Positions 8,589 through 18,424 are shown, counted from the stretch's first letter. The stretch is DNA of 33,905 bases from Bacillota bacterium (GCA_009778185.1 WRKG01000293.1:1-33905); one strand, 5' to 3'. Notes: generated by a model from the sequence alone, not told the origin. Translations and numbers: made by a program.

Positions 8589-9878
8589 TTACATTCTGCC
8601 GTCAAACAGCATTCCGATGTTCATCATTTGGTTAAGTTGCGAAGTTTGGCGAGCGTTAAAGTTGAACATAGAATTATTAAATGGGTTGTCAGTTTGCACA
8701 AACGATGCAGGATTTCGTGCAGCGTCGCCAGAAAGCCGAGTTAAACGGTTCATAAAGCCAGAATTAGAGCCAACTCTGTCGCGGTTGGCAAAAGCCTCTA
8801 AATCGCCACGTTCTGCGGCGGCAGCCATGCGGTCTTCATCGATGGACATATTGCCGTCTCTGCCAACGGTGATTCCCAAGCGGTTGAGCGAAGCACCAGC
8901 CGAACGAGCCAAATTGGACAAATCTTGTTGCAAACGTCCGTTGCTTGCGCCTGATCTAGCGGAACTTAACAAGCTGTTAAACGAGTTTACCATGTGTCTG
9001 AAAGCGTTAATTTGGCGAGTTTCGTCGCGACCTTGCGTAATACGGGCTGTTCCAGTGCCTTCCAAACGAGCGGTTATTCCTGCACCCAATTCAACATCGT
9101 TCGAACGAGATGTTTGTAATGCTCCCGCAAAGCCACGATTTACCCTAAATTGGGCATCTTGTGCTTGTTGCGTGATATTGTTGATTCCCAAAGCGTTTAC
9201 CAAGCTGCCGCTAACTGTAAAGTTAGGTTGACCACTGTTTGCAACGCCTGTTTCGGACGATTGGAACACAAGCGAACTTGTGCCAGCGTTTGCGTTTCTG
9301 CTAACGGATGCTGTAACGCCAAGGTTTCTGTCGTTTACGGCGCTTGCGATACGTTGCTGTACGCTCTGCACAGAATCGCCAGAGCCAACTGTAAAGTTAA
9401 TATCAAATTGGCGACCGTCCATTGTAATTGAAAGAGTGTTAGCACCCAAGGTAAAACCTGCCGAAGTAGCCGATGCGTTAGAATTAAGAGCAGTTCCTTC
9501 GTTGCGTTGTGCGGTTGCAAGCTGTAAAACTTCAACGGACATTCCCGAAACGTTGTTATTACGCAAGCGGTCGGCATTTACGCCTTGAACGCTCAAAATG
9601 TCAGTATCACTGGATTCTGCACGAATTGCACCAAATGGCGATTCGCCGCGGCTATCGCCCAAGCCACGCATATGATTAAGCGAGGCAACCATCATGTCAG
9701 CACTTTGCCGCAAAGATACCAAACTATTGCGAAAGCCGTCAGATGTATTTGCATTGTTTATGCCAAAACCACCGCTACTACTAGATGTGTTGTTGGCACG
9801 GCTAGTTGTTGGCAACAAAGATACCATACTAGCGTTTGTGTTGACTCTTGTTGCGTTAAAACTTGTGTTTAAGTTCAT
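8589..9878 (-). CDS. Orphan FliD (flagellar cap)-like protein
   Basis: MSVEVLQLATAQRNEG; FTLGANTLSITMDGRQFDINFTVGSGDSVQSVQQRIASAVNDRNLGVTASVSR; LEGTGTARITQGRDETRQINAFRHMVNSFNSLLSSAR; LNRLGITVGRDGNMSIDEDRM, a FliD-like order of motifs. No flagellar neighbours. Confidence 0.6.
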   Translation of the reverse strand: MNLNTSFNATRVNTNASMVSLLPTTSRANNTSSSSGGFGINNANTSDGFRNSLVSLRQSADMMVASLNHMRGLGDSRGESPFGAIRAESSDTDILSVQGVNADRLRNNNVSGMSVEVLQLATAQRNEGTALNSNASATSAGFTLGANTLSITMDGRQFDINFTVGSGDSVQSVQQRIASAVNDRNLGVTASVSRNANAGTSSLVFQSSETGVANSGQPNFTVSGSLVNALGINNITQQAQDAQFRVNRGFAGALQTSRSNDVELGAGITARLEGTGTARITQGRDETRQINAFRHMVNSFNSLLSSARSGASNGRLQQDLSNLARSAGASLNRLGITVGRDGNMSIDEDRMAAAAERGDLEAFANRDRVGSNSGFMNRLTRLSGDAARNPASFVQTDNPFNNSMFNFNARQTSQLNQMMNIGMLFDGRM

Positions 9879-10219
9879 AAGAAATCCTCCCTGAATTTTG
9901 GAATTTATTCAATCCCAAAAAAATTAAAACTATCCATGGTCTAATTTTCATTAAAAACATTAAAAATCTTAATACCTCGGTATCATAAAATGACACCTAC
10001 TAGTAAAGGCTGACCACAAGCCCCTATCCCATAGCCAACCTGCCGCCGAAAAGCGAGTAAAAGTGGCATTTGGGAATACTTTTATCGTTGCGTTTTGAAG
10101 TTTTACGCCGACAAATAATTTTTTGCCGTTTTTGCCGTAAGCAAATACTTTCATATATTATTTCGGCAACTTTGATAAATTTCTTTAGCTAATTTGCAAA
10201 AGAAATTTGCAATATAAAA

Positions 10220-10714
10220 TCAGTGGTTGCCGTAACATTCCAAAATTTCGCCAAAGTACACATGATGATAATCTTTTTCGTAAAATTGTTGTACAAACGG
10301 CGGCATTAAGCTACCTTCGAGTTGTTGCGTAAAGTTAATTTTGCACTCATAATAAAGGTCGCAATCTTTTACAATCGGGCTTTCCACCGTACGAGCCGCC
10401 GAAAATGTTACTATTTCGGCTTTGTTAATATCCTTGCCCGATTTTGTGCCGCAAATTGCCAGTTCTTCCTTAAATTTGCCGTCAAACGGAATGCTTATCG
10501 TAAAGCTGTCCGCCGAATTGTCAAGCACCTCTTTTGTGTAGCGTTGCGGACGTACAACCGTTATAAAATGTGGCTTTGTCCACATAAATCCCACAAAACC
10601 CCACGATATTGTCATTGTATTCACAATGTCCGCTTTATTTTTGACCGTCAAAAATGCTCCCTTGCTCGACAAATTTTCCATTCCTTTATCTAACATAAAG
10701 GTAAAATTTTCCAT
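10220..10714 (-). CDS. Flavin reductase-like FMN-binding protein
   Basis: GAFLTVKNKADIVNTMTISWGFVGFMWTKPHFITVVRPQRYTKEVL...FTISIPFDG motif pattern. Confidence 0.85.
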   Translation of the reverse strand: MENFTFMLDKGMENLSSKGAFLTVKNKADIVNTMTISWGFVGFMWTKPHFITVVRPQRYTKEVLDNSADSFTISIPFDGKFKEELAICGTKSGKDINKAEIVTFSAARTVESPIVKDCDLYYECKINFTQQLEGSLMPPFVQQFYEKDYHHVYFGEILECYGNH

Positions 10715-10756
10715 AATACACCTAACTTTCTATATGCGATAACTTTGGCATTTGCC

Positions 10757-10814
10757 GTAGGGGCGGATAATATCCGCCCATTTTGTCTCACGGGCGGATA
10801 TTATCCGCCCCTAC
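10757..10814. repeat. Palindromic element A1
   Basis: GTAGGGGCGGATAATATCCGCCC-attttgtctcac-GGGCGGATATTATCCGCCCCTAC; 14 bp after the stop codon of the 10828-12057 gene. Confidence 0.95.
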
Positions 10815-10827
10815 AAATTGCCTATTT

Positions 10828-12057
10828 TTACTCTGTTTCGATGGCAACGGTGCAACCTTTCATGTTGCCAGTGTTAATTTTCACTTTCTCCATTTCGCCA
10901 GGAGCGACAACTCGGCGTTTTAGCGTTTTTATCACATTTTCGCCGTCTTTTACCGTTATTTTCGCCTTGCGAAAAACGCCATCGCTGCGGAAAAGCAGTT
11001 CTATTTCCTCGTTTGGTTGCACAAAATTTGGCGAAACGTAACATACGTTTTTACCTGCCGTAACGGCTATTTTGTTGGTTTGAGATATTTTTGTGCCGTT
11101 GCGAATAAAATCGACCGCCGCAACTCCTGCTCTGTATGCCTCGAGCGTTACATCGTCGGCTAAATCGTGAACGTGCAACACATTTCCGCACGAGAAAATG
11201 CCATTTACATTTGTAGACAAATCACTGTTGACAATCGCGCCGCCTGTAACTGACGAAAGTTGTACACCTGCTTTTTTTGACAACTCATTTTCTGGGATAA
11301 GCCCAACCGAGAGCAACAGCGTATCGCAAGGAATAAACTCTTCCTGGGCGTAAATTGGCGTACGAGTTTCGTCAACAGGAGCAACGTAAACGCCTGTCAA
11401 GTTGTAATTTTCGCCCACAATGCGAGTTACTGTGTGCGACAAATGCAAAGGAATCCCATAATCGTCAAGGCATTGCACAATGTTGCGCTTTAAGCCAGAC
11501 GAGAACGAATTTAGCTCAAAAACGCCGATAACTTCAGCACCTTCAAGGCTCATGCGCCGAGCCATTATCAACCCAATATCGCCAGAGCCGAGAATTACAA
11601 CACGTTTTCCAGGCACGTAACCTCGCATATTTACTAAAGCCTGGGCTGTTCCTGCGGAAAATATGCCGCGACCGCGAAAGCCAGGAATGCGGAGTGCGCC
11701 ACGTGTGCGTTCACGACAGCCCATTCCCAAAATAACGGCGTTTGCTTGCACTTGTGCCGCTCCGTTCGGAGAAACGTACGTAACAAGGCGGTTTTCGTCT
11801 AAATCGGTTACCATTGTGTTGTTCATAAATTTAACGCCAAGCTGCAAAGCACGGTCTATCAAGCGTTGCGCGTATTCTGGACCAGTTAATTCTTCGTCAA
11901 AAATATGCAAGCCGAAACCGTGATGTATACATTGATTGAGAATGCCGCCCATGTGGCTGTTGCGTTCTAGTACGCAAACGTCCGCCAAACCCTGTTCTTT
12001 TGCCTTTATTGCGGCAGAAAGTCCTGCGGGCCCGCCGCCAATTATTAACAACTCCAT
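10828..12057 (-). CDS. NAD(P)/FAD-dependent pyridine nucleotide-disulfide oxidoreductase
   Basis: MELLIIGGGPAGLSAAIKAKEQG; GKRVVILGSGDIGLIMARRMSLEGAEV; overlaps the upstream GlpA-like gene. Confidence 0.88.
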   Translation of the reverse strand: MELLIIGGGPAGLSAAIKAKEQGLADVCVLERNSHMGGILNQCIHHGFGLHIFDEELTGPEYAQRLIDRALQLGVKFMNNTMVTDLDENRLVTYVSPNGAAQVQANAVILGMGCRERTRGALRIPGFRGRGIFSAGTAQALVNMRGYVPGKRVVILGSGDIGLIMARRMSLEGAEVIGVFELNSFSSGLKRNIVQCLDDYGIPLHLSHTVTRIVGENYNLTGVYVAPVDETRTPIYAQEEFIPCDTLLLSVGLIPENELSKKAGVQLSSVTGGAIVNSDLSTNVNGIFSCGNVLHVHDLADDVTLEAYRAGVAAVDFIRNGTKISQTNKIAVTAGKNVCYVSPNFVQPNEEIELLFRSDGVFRKAKITVKDGENVIKTLKRRVVAPGEMEKVKINTGNMKGCTVAIETE

Positions 12058-13484
12058 ATTTTTTCCTCGCTTAATCCTAGTTCATTTTGTAGAATATCGG
12101 TTAATTTTAGTGAGCAAAATCCGCCTTGACAGCGGCCTGCTTGCGATCGTGTTCGCCGTTTAATGGCATCTAAATTGCGTGCGCCAACTGGTCGGCGAAT
12201 TGCATCGATGATGTCCGCTTCGGTTACGGTTTCGCAACGGCAAACAACGTGTCCATATTTGAGATTTTCCGCAATAAGAGCCTGTTTTTCGGCAAAAGAA
12301 AGTTCGCCAAATCGTTGAATTGCTCGTCTTGTTGCCACGTAATCGGCTTTTTTTGTGGGATGCAACTTTTTTGTGATAAGTTTTGTCAACATTAAAGCTA
12401 TTGCAGGAGCTGCCGAAAGTCCAGGCGAGTCGATTCCCAAAGCGTTGACAAATCCTGGAAAAGGTTCGTCGATTACAAAATCTTTTGACGAATGTTTGGC
12501 ACGAACGCCCGCAAATGTAGTAATATTGCCGTTTATGGGCAATCCTTTAACGGAAATTGCTATTTTTTCCAAAACGTCCGCCAAACCTGCTTTTGTGGTT
12601 TTAACGTCCTCGGCTGTAGTAAAGTCAACCTCTTTTGAGATATTTTCCGAGTTTGGACCAACTATTATGTTGCCGTCCGCCGTGGGAGCGACAAGTACGC
12701 CTTTTCCGCTGTTATCTGGCAGTTGGAAAAGCGTGTGTTTCACAAAATTTTTGTGAGCGTTATCCAACAAAAAATATTGTCCACGTTGCGGAATAATTTC
12801 TTCGTAATCGGATTTATCTTTTGCCAAAAAGTTGCGAATATAGGCGGAAGAAGTGCCAGCGGCGTTTATTAGGGTTTTGGCGATAAATTTTTGGTTGTCG
12901 GCAAAAACCTCAAAAAGACCGTTGTCGGCTGTAATGTTGGTAACTTTTGTTTCGATTAAAAATTGTACGCCGTTAGTTGCGGCGTTTTCGGCGAAAGCAA
13001 TAGCGGCTTCCCACGGAGAAATTACCGCTGCGGTTTTGGCAAGCAAAGCCGAGTACAAGCCGTCGGCAATGTTCGGTTCAAGTTGATAGGCTTGCTCGGC
13101 AGAAATTATTTCCACCTCGGGAATGCCGTTTTTAACGCTACGGTCGTATAATTCTTCGATGTGGCTGTGTTCGGCTTTATCAAAGCAAAGCACCATCGAG
13201 CCATTGACTTTCAGGGGAAAATCCAGTTGTTTAGCCAACATTGGGAACATTTTCGCACCCTCGGCGTTAAGTTTCGCCTTTAGCGTACCAGGAACGCAAT
13301 CGTAGCCAGCATGGACAATTCCGCTGTTTGCCTTGGTTGCACCGCAAGTTATATCGTTGTTGGATTCTAGCAACAGCACACGCAAATTATATTGCGACAA
13401 AGCCCAAGCCGCCGCACAGCCCACAATACCGCCGCCGATTATTATTGTATCATAATTTTCGGATACTTCCAATACATTTGACAT
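12045..13484 (-). CDS. FAD-dependent glycerol-3-phosphate dehydrogenase-like oxidoreductase with BFD-like [2Fe-2S] C-domain
   Basis: YDTIIIGGGIVGCAAAWALSQYNLRVLLLE DAO fold; C-terminal CRCETVTEADIIDAIRRPVGARNLDAIKRRTRSQAGRCQGGFC. Confidence 0.88.
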   Translation of the reverse strand: MSNVLEVSENYDTIIIGGGIVGCAAAWALSQYNLRVLLLESNNDITCGATKANSGIVHAGYDCVPGTLKAKLNAEGAKMFPMLAKQLDFPLKVNGSMVLCFDKAEHSHIEELYDRSVKNGIPEVEIISAEQAYQLEPNIADGLYSALLAKTAAVISPWEAAIAFAENAATNGVQFLIETKVTNITADNGLFEVFADNQKFIAKTLINAAGTSSAYIRNFLAKDKSDYEEIIPQRGQYFLLDNAHKNFVKHTLFQLPDNSGKGVLVAPTADGNIIVGPNSENISKEVDFTTAEDVKTTKAGLADVLEKIAISVKGLPINGNITTFAGVRAKHSSKDFVIDEPFPGFVNALGIDSPGLSAAPAIALMLTKLITKKLHPTKKADYVATRRAIQRFGELSFAEKQALIAENLKYGHVVCRCETVTEADIIDAIRRPVGARNLDAIKRRTRSQAGRCQGGFCSLKLTDILQNELGLSEEKIWSC

Positions 13485-13700
13485 ATAAAACCACCTTATT
13501 TTGGGAAATTTGAGAAATTGTAAATTCGATTTTATTATACCATAAATTTTTGGTAATTGCTATAATCAAAAACTTAAAAATTGGACGATGTATAAATGGA
13601 TTTGTTGTCAACGGATTTGTTACAAATACATAAATATTGAGAATTTGCAATAAATAGTCGGATAAATTGCAAATTATGTAAACATTGCGAATTTGCAAAC

Positions 13701-13725
13701 AACGGGCGGATAATATCCGCCCGTT
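13701..13725. repeat. Palindromic element A4
   Basis: AACGGGCGGATAATATCCGCCCGTT perfect palindrome, 54 bp after the Gfo/Idh/MocA stop. Confidence 0.95.
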
Positions 13726-13778
13726 ATTTTATTATTTTTGGGATTTTACCCACTGTTACCTAAAACCAAAGTTAAATC

Positions 13779-14879
13779 CTAAAAATACACAGCCTTGCCA
13801 GTTTTGGAGGATTCATAAATGGAATCCAAAACTTTGGTTACAACAAAGGCTTGATCGGCGGTTACAAATAACTCGCCTTCGCCTTTTAGTGCTTTAACCC
13901 AAATTTGAGCCTCTTTTGACGGAGGAGCTTCGCCGCTCGAAAATCCTGGAATGGATTGGGCAACTTTTCCGCCTACCATCGTTACCGATTGCTGTCCTGC
14001 GACAACGTGATTTAGCCGCACGCGATCGTCATAAGTATCCAAACCGCCTTTTGTTCCGCATAAAAGCACCATTCCTGGTTTGGTTTCCATGTTTAATGCC
14101 CAGGATGCTTTCAAATGGATAACAGCACCATTTTTCATTTTGATATAGCCAACTGCGAAGTCTTCAACTTCGTAAGTTTTGTTGTTCCACGAATCGGGAT
14201 TGCCGTTTGCCCAGTTAGTTTGCCCTTGTTGCGATGGCTCTAATAATTTGCCCAAGCGTTCAAACGAAGTTCCCACAACATGGTCAACCTCATAATTATT
14301 CATCATAAACAAAGTTAAGTCAAGTGCATGAGTTCCGATGTCAATTAGCGGGCCGCCGCCTTGTTTTTCTTTGTCCATAAAAACGCCCCAAGTTGGCACG
14401 CCGCGCCGTCTTATATAGGATGCCTCTGCGTAATAAATATCTCCTAGCCAGCCGTCGTCAATAACTTTTTTGGCGATTGCGTTTTCGTGGAAATGCCTGT
14501 ACTGATAGCCGATTGTTAGCAATTTGCCCGATTTATCACGAGCATCAAGCATTTTTTGAGCATCGGCAGTTGTAGCAGCCATTGGTTTTTCGCACAATAC
14601 GTGTTTGCCAGCTTCGAGAGCCGCAACAGTAATTTCGCTGTGAGCAACGTTTGGCGTTAATACGTGGACAGCATCGATGGTTTTGTCCGCCAATAATTCC
14701 TTGTAATTTGCGTAAGATTTGGCATCAGCAGTGCCGTAATCTTTTACAGCTTTTTCGGCACGTTCTTTAACTATATCGCAAAATGCGACCATTTCAACGT
14801 CCTTTTCTTGTTTCATTCCTGGAAAGTGCTTAGCGTTGGCAATTCCGCCACAGCCGATAAATCCAATTTTCAAAGCCAT
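13779..14879 (-). CDS. Gfo/Idh/MocA family oxidoreductase
   Basis: KIGFIGCGGIANAKHFPGM, HVLCEKPMAATTADAQKM, GGGPLIDIGTHALDLTLFMM. Confidence 0.92.
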   Translation of the reverse strand: MALKIGFIGCGGIANAKHFPGMKQEKDVEMVAFCDIVKERAEKAVKDYGTADAKSYANYKELLADKTIDAVHVLTPNVAHSEITVAALEAGKHVLCEKPMAATTADAQKMLDARDKSGKLLTIGYQYRHFHENAIAKKVIDDGWLGDIYYAEASYIRRRGVPTWGVFMDKEKQGGGPLIDIGTHALDLTLFMMNNYEVDHVVGTSFERLGKLLEPSQQGQTNWANGNPDSWNNKTYEVEDFAVGYIKMKNGAVIHLKASWALNMETKPGMVLLCGTKGGLDTYDDRVRLNHVVAGQQSVTMVGGKVAQSIPGFSSGEAPPSKEAQIWVKALKGEGELFVTADQAFVVTKVLDSIYESSKTGKAVYF

Positions 14880-14899
14880 AGTAATTCTCCTTTACTCGA

Positions 14900-15727
14900 T
14901 TAGAGTGTTTTTAAGAACGAGCAATCTTCCGCAACGCATTTGAAAATATCGCCTGCGTAATCAAATTCACGTTCTATTATGAAAGCCTCTGCGCCTTGTG
15001 CAACAGCGGCATCTCTTACTGTGTTCCAATTTATTATACCAGTTCCTGCGGGAACATTCCACTTATTTTGTTCTTCAAATTTTTTGAGAACATCTGGCGG
15101 AATTATCATGTTTCCCTCGGCATCTCTGGGAAAACTTGCAAAGTCGGGAAACGGCTCGGGACCAGCAACAACGGCACATTCTTTAACATGAATCATTTTG
15201 AACCGACCAGCATATTTTGCCAAAAACGCAGGAACATCGCAACCGCCGCAAGTTGCCCAGCCGACATCTAGCTGAAAGCAGACATCGTCAGGGTTAGTAT
15301 TTTTGAGCAACGTGTCCATTAAAGTACCGTCAGGGCTTGGCAAAAATTCGTGGCGATGGTTGTGATAACCAAAGGAAATACCTGCATTTTTGCATTCTTT
15401 GCCAACGTTATTAAGCGTTTCGGCAAATGCCAAAGCGGCATCGTAATCTTTAAGCCCATTCATGGGATCGATAATGTAACGCAAGCCCAATTCTTGTGCA
15501 TATTCCAAATGAGCAGGTGCAAACTCCGACATTATGTGGCTACTAAGTGGTTCAAGCCCTAAATCTGCCAAAATCACTTTTAACTCACTAGCCGCAAGCC
15601 CGCCATAATTACCAGACGCAAATTCCACGCCCGTATAACCAATTTCTGCAACCCTCTTCAAAGCACCCACAAAATCCTTTGCAGTCTCATCCTTCAAAGA
15701 GTACAACTGTATATATCTCTTTTCCAT
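14900..15727 (-). CDS. Sugar phosphate isomerase/epimerase (TIM barrel)
   Basis: MEKRYIQLYSLKDETAKDFVGALKRVAEIGYTGVEFA...; FGYHNHRHEF; start set at MEKRY (AGAGGTG SD); the longer ORF runs into repeat B3. Confidence 0.87.
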   Translation of the reverse strand: MEKRYIQLYSLKDETAKDFVGALKRVAEIGYTGVEFASGNYGGLAASELKVILADLGLEPLSSHIMSEFAPAHLEYAQELGLRYIIDPMNGLKDYDAALAFAETLNNVGKECKNAGISFGYHNHRHEFLPSPDGTLMDTLLKNTNPDDVCFQLDVGWATCGGCDVPAFLAKYAGRFKMIHVKECAVVAGPEPFPDFASFPRDAEGNMIIPPDVLKKFEEQNKWNVPAGTGIINWNTVRDAAVAQGAEAFIIEREFDYAGDIFKCVAEDCSFLKTL

Positions 15728-15757
15728 TTTTACACCTCTTTTACACATTAAAACATT

Positions 15758-15830
15758 AAAACCTTGGGGCGCTGCCCCCCGCCTGCCGGCGGGCAGGCAA
15801 ACCCCGCAAGGAGCACGCCCCTTGACCCGC
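15758..15830 (-). repeat. Two-hairpin element B3 carrying an inserted GC-rich palindrome (C)
   Basis: Reverse strand GCGGGTCAAGGGGCGTGCTCCTTGCGGGGTTTG[CCTGCCCGCCGGCAGGCGG]GGGGCAGCGCCCCAAGGTTTT. Confidence 0.85.
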
Positions 15831-15894
15831 AAATTTGGTTAATTTTATTTTATTGATAATGCGAATCGATGGCTGAAAAATTGCATTTACATAG

Positions 15895-15959
15895 ACCGTA
15901 GGGGCGGATATTATCCGCCCGTGTACTGAAAACTGGCGGATAATATCCGCCCCTACGGT
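15895..15959. repeat. Palindromic element A2
   Basis: ACCGTAGGGGCGGATATTATCCGCCC-gtgtactgaaaact-GGCGGATAATATCCGCCCCTACGGT. Confidence 0.95.
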
Positions 15960-16057
15960 AAATTTAGGCAACCATTTAATTTTGCCAATGGCAAAAAATT
16001 GATTATTCCCAGGTTTTTAACAAACGCAATTTTCCAAAAATAGCCATAGAAAAATTT

Positions 16058-16110
16058 GCGGGTCTGGGTACGCGTACCCAGCGGGGTTTGGGGCAGAGCC
16101 CCAAGGTTTT
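16058..16110 (+). repeat. Two-hairpin element B1
   Basis: GCGGGTCTGGGTACGCGTACCCAGCGGGGTTTGGGGCAGAGCCCCAAGGTTTT; inverted copy of B2. Confidence 0.95.
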
Positions 16111-16113
16111 GCT

Positions 16114-18198
16114 TTATTCTTTTTCGCGCAATGCTTCTAATTCACGTTTTCTTGCTTCGATTACTTTTGTTTGAACTTCGCCTGGAGCTTCTTCGTAGCG
16201 GTCAAAGTGCATGGAGAATTTGCCACGACCTTGTGTCATTGAGCGGAGATCGGTAGCGTAGCGGAGCATTTCGGCAAGTGGTGCCTCGGCGGAAATCACT
16301 TGTTTTGTGCCTTTTTTCTCCATTCCCATAATGCGACCGCGCCGTTTGTTCATATCGCCCATAATATCGCCTGTGTAATCGTCTGGGACGGTTACTGTAA
16401 TTTTGGTAATTGGCTCGAGAATTGTTGGGCGAGCTTTCATAAAGCCGTCTTTGAATGCAATGGAGGTTGCCAATTTGAACGCTAATTCGGATGAGTCAAC
16501 ATCGTGATACGAGCCATCCACTAGCGTTGCTTTTAGCCCCACAACTGGATATGCCGCTAGCGGGCCCGCTAATACGCAATCTTGTAACCCTTTTTCTACC
16601 GCAGGAAAATACGCCTTTGGCACAGAACCGCCAAAGATTTTTTCCTCAAAAATGTACGGCGTATGCAAATCGCCAGACGGTTCAAATTCCATGTGGACAT
16701 CGCCAAATTGACCGCGCCCGCCAGATTGCTTTTTATGTTTGCCTTGCACTTTTACCTTGGATTTTATCGTTTCTCGGTACGGCACAATCGGCGAAACTAG
16801 TTCAACATCGATTTTGTAGCGGTGCTTTAGACGATTGACAAGCACATCAAGTTGATTGTCGCCAACGCCAGAAACAACGGCTTGTTTGGTTTCTTTGTTA
16901 ATCTCAAATTTAATGGTTTTGTCCTCTTCGAGCAATTTTGAGAACGCGCCCGAAATTTTGTCCTCGTCGCCTTTGCCTTTGGGAACAACCGCCAAAGTAA
17001 GCAAAGCCTCGGGAAATTCGATGCCGTGCAATTTGAGAGGTTTATCCTTGTGGCAAAGCGTATCTTGTGTAGCTGTGCCTGACAATTTGGCTATTGCGCC
17101 AATATCGCCAGCCCGCAACTCGGAAACCTCGATTTGTTCTTTTCCGCGCATAACGTACAGCTGCCCAATTTTTTCGGAGATTTCCTTGTTTGCGTTGTAG
17201 AGCGGCGTATCACGTTTTAGAATGCCCGAAAATACACGGAACAGGCTAAGCCGTCCAACATACGGATCAGCGATAGTTTTGAAAACGAAAGCGGACAAAT
17301 CGGAATCCTCGGTACATTTTAGGTCAAAAGTTTCGCCATTTTTTTCAGCCGAGATAGTTTCACGCATTTCTGCAGCGGACGGCAAATAGCGGTCGAGCAT
17401 ATCTAAAAGAGGCTTGATTCCCTCTTTTTTATTGAGAGCCGTTCCGCACAAAACAGGCGTAAGAATCTTCGTTTTAATGCCAATGCTAACGCCACGGCGA
17501 ACTTCTTCGACAGTTAAAGTTTCGTTGCTAAAAAATTGCTCCATAAGTTCCTCGTCCGTTTCGGCGACCGCTTCAACGAGAGCGTTAAAAGCGTTGTCAG
17601 CTTCTTCCATTGCGGCGGCGGGAATATCGCGCGGTTGAGCCTCGTAACTGAAGCCACTTTTAACGAGAGTGTCAACGTAACCAACGCATTTTTCGCCCTC
17701 AAAAAAGGGAACCATAAGCGGCACAATTCCAGAACCGAAAAGGCTTTGTATTTCTTCCAAAACCTTGTCAAAATTGGCGTGTTCGTCATCCATTCCGTTT
17801 ACGAACAAAAAGCAAGGCAAATCCATTTCGTGAGCGTATTCCCAAGCTAATTCTGCACCAACTTCAACGCCAGCTTTTGCGGAAATCATAATCAGCACCG
17901 CATCTGCCGCCGCAAGTGCCTGTTTAACATCGCCAGCAAAATCGAAATAGCCAGGTGTATCTAAAAAGTTAATTTTGCGATCGCGCCATTCAACGGGTGC
18001 AACCGTCATGTTAATGGAAACTTTGCGCCGAATTTCTTCCTGATCGTAGTCGCTGACGGTGTTTCCGTCTTCTACTCTCCCCATTCTGCTAGTAACGCCA
18101 GCGACCGACAACGCCGCCTCAATAAGAGTAGTTTTTCCGCAACCGCTATGTCCTAGCACAGCCACGTTGCGAATTTCATTTGCCGAATATACTTTCAT
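16114..18198 (-). CDS. EF-G-like translational GTPase (EF-G paralog)
   Basis: MKVYSANEIRNVAVLGHSGCGKTTLIEAAL; FLDTPGYFDFAGDV; RGRIMGMEKKGTKQVISAEAPLAEMLRYATDLRSMTQGRGKFSMHFDRYEEAP. Internal ATG chosen after a GGGAAGGG SD. Confidence 0.9.
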   Translation of the reverse strand: MKVYSANEIRNVAVLGHSGCGKTTLIEAALSVAGVTSRMGRVEDGNTVSDYDQEEIRRKVSINMTVAPVEWRDRKINFLDTPGYFDFAGDVKQALAAADAVLIMISAKAGVEVGAELAWEYAHEMDLPCFLFVNGMDDEHANFDKVLEEIQSLFGSGIVPLMVPFFEGEKCVGYVDTLVKSGFSYEAQPRDIPAAAMEEADNAFNALVEAVAETDEELMEQFFSNETLTVEEVRRGVSIGIKTKILTPVLCGTALNKKEGIKPLLDMLDRYLPSAAEMRETISAEKNGETFDLKCTEDSDLSAFVFKTIADPYVGRLSLFRVFSGILKRDTPLYNANKEISEKIGQLYVMRGKEQIEVSELRAGDIGAIAKLSGTATQDTLCHKDKPLKLHGIEFPEALLTLAVVPKGKGDEDKISGAFSKLLEEDKTIKFEINKETKQAVVSGVGDNQLDVLVNRLKHRYKIDVELVSPIVPYRETIKSKVKVQGKHKKQSGGRGQFGDVHMEFEPSGDLHTPYIFEEKIFGGSVPKAYFPAVEKGLQDCVLAGPLAAYPVVGLKATLVDGSYHDVDSSELAFKLATSIAFKDGFMKARPTILEPITKITVTVPDDYTGDIMGDMNKRRGRIMGMEKKGTKQVISAEAPLAEMLRYATDLRSMTQGRGKFSMHFDRYEEAPGEVQTKVIEARKRELEALREKE

Positions 18199-18285
18199 AA
18201 TCTGTAACCCTTCCCTTAAGCCGTTGGGCTTTTTATTTATTATACTGCCCTTTTGGGTTTCTTGCAAGATAAATTTTTCAAATAC

Positions 18286-18338
18286 AAAACCTTGGGGCGC
18301 TGCCCCAAACCCCGCTGGGTACGCGTACCCAGACCCGC
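18286..18338 (-). repeat. Two-hairpin element B2
   Basis: AAAACCTTGGGGCGCTGCCCCAAACCCCGCTGGGTACGCGTACCCAGACCCGC on + strand; reverse complement of B1 with about one mismatch. Confidence 0.95.
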
Positions 18339-18353
18339 ATATTTATTTTTGCC

Positions 18354-18400
18354 GTAGGGGCGGATATTATCCGCCCGTCCGACAGGCGGGTCCGCCCGTT
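18354..18400 (-). repeat. Element A3 with inserted palindrome C
   Basis: Reverse strand CGGGCGGA[CCCGCCTGTCGGACGGGCGGA]TAATATCCGCCCCTAC. Confidence 0.9.
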
Positions 18401-18424
18401 TTACTTGACGTTTCGCATTTTTAT

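Noticed and set aside
8617-9231. 204-aa forward ORF
   Set aside because: Antisense to the FliD-like gene; no recognisable domain.
9972-9983. ATACCTCGGTAT inverted repeat upstream of the FliD-like gene as an operator or sigma-28 promoter
   Set aside because: Only 12 bp, no good -35 TAAA at correct spacing; could be chance.
9969-10154. 61-aa ORF MKVFAYGKNGKKLFVG... on the reverse strand
   Set aside because: Short, no recognised domain, no convincing Shine-Dalgarno; not supported as a gene, although not excluded.
16114-18198. EF-G-like gene as a tetracycline-resistance ribosomal protection protein
   Set aside because: Sequence pattern fits the shorter EF-G paralog group; nothing specific to Tet(M)/Tet(O) was recognised.
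18218-18242. AAGCC-GTTG-GGCTTTTTATT as a terminator on the + strand
   Set aside because: Five-bp stem and no upstream + strand gene to terminate.
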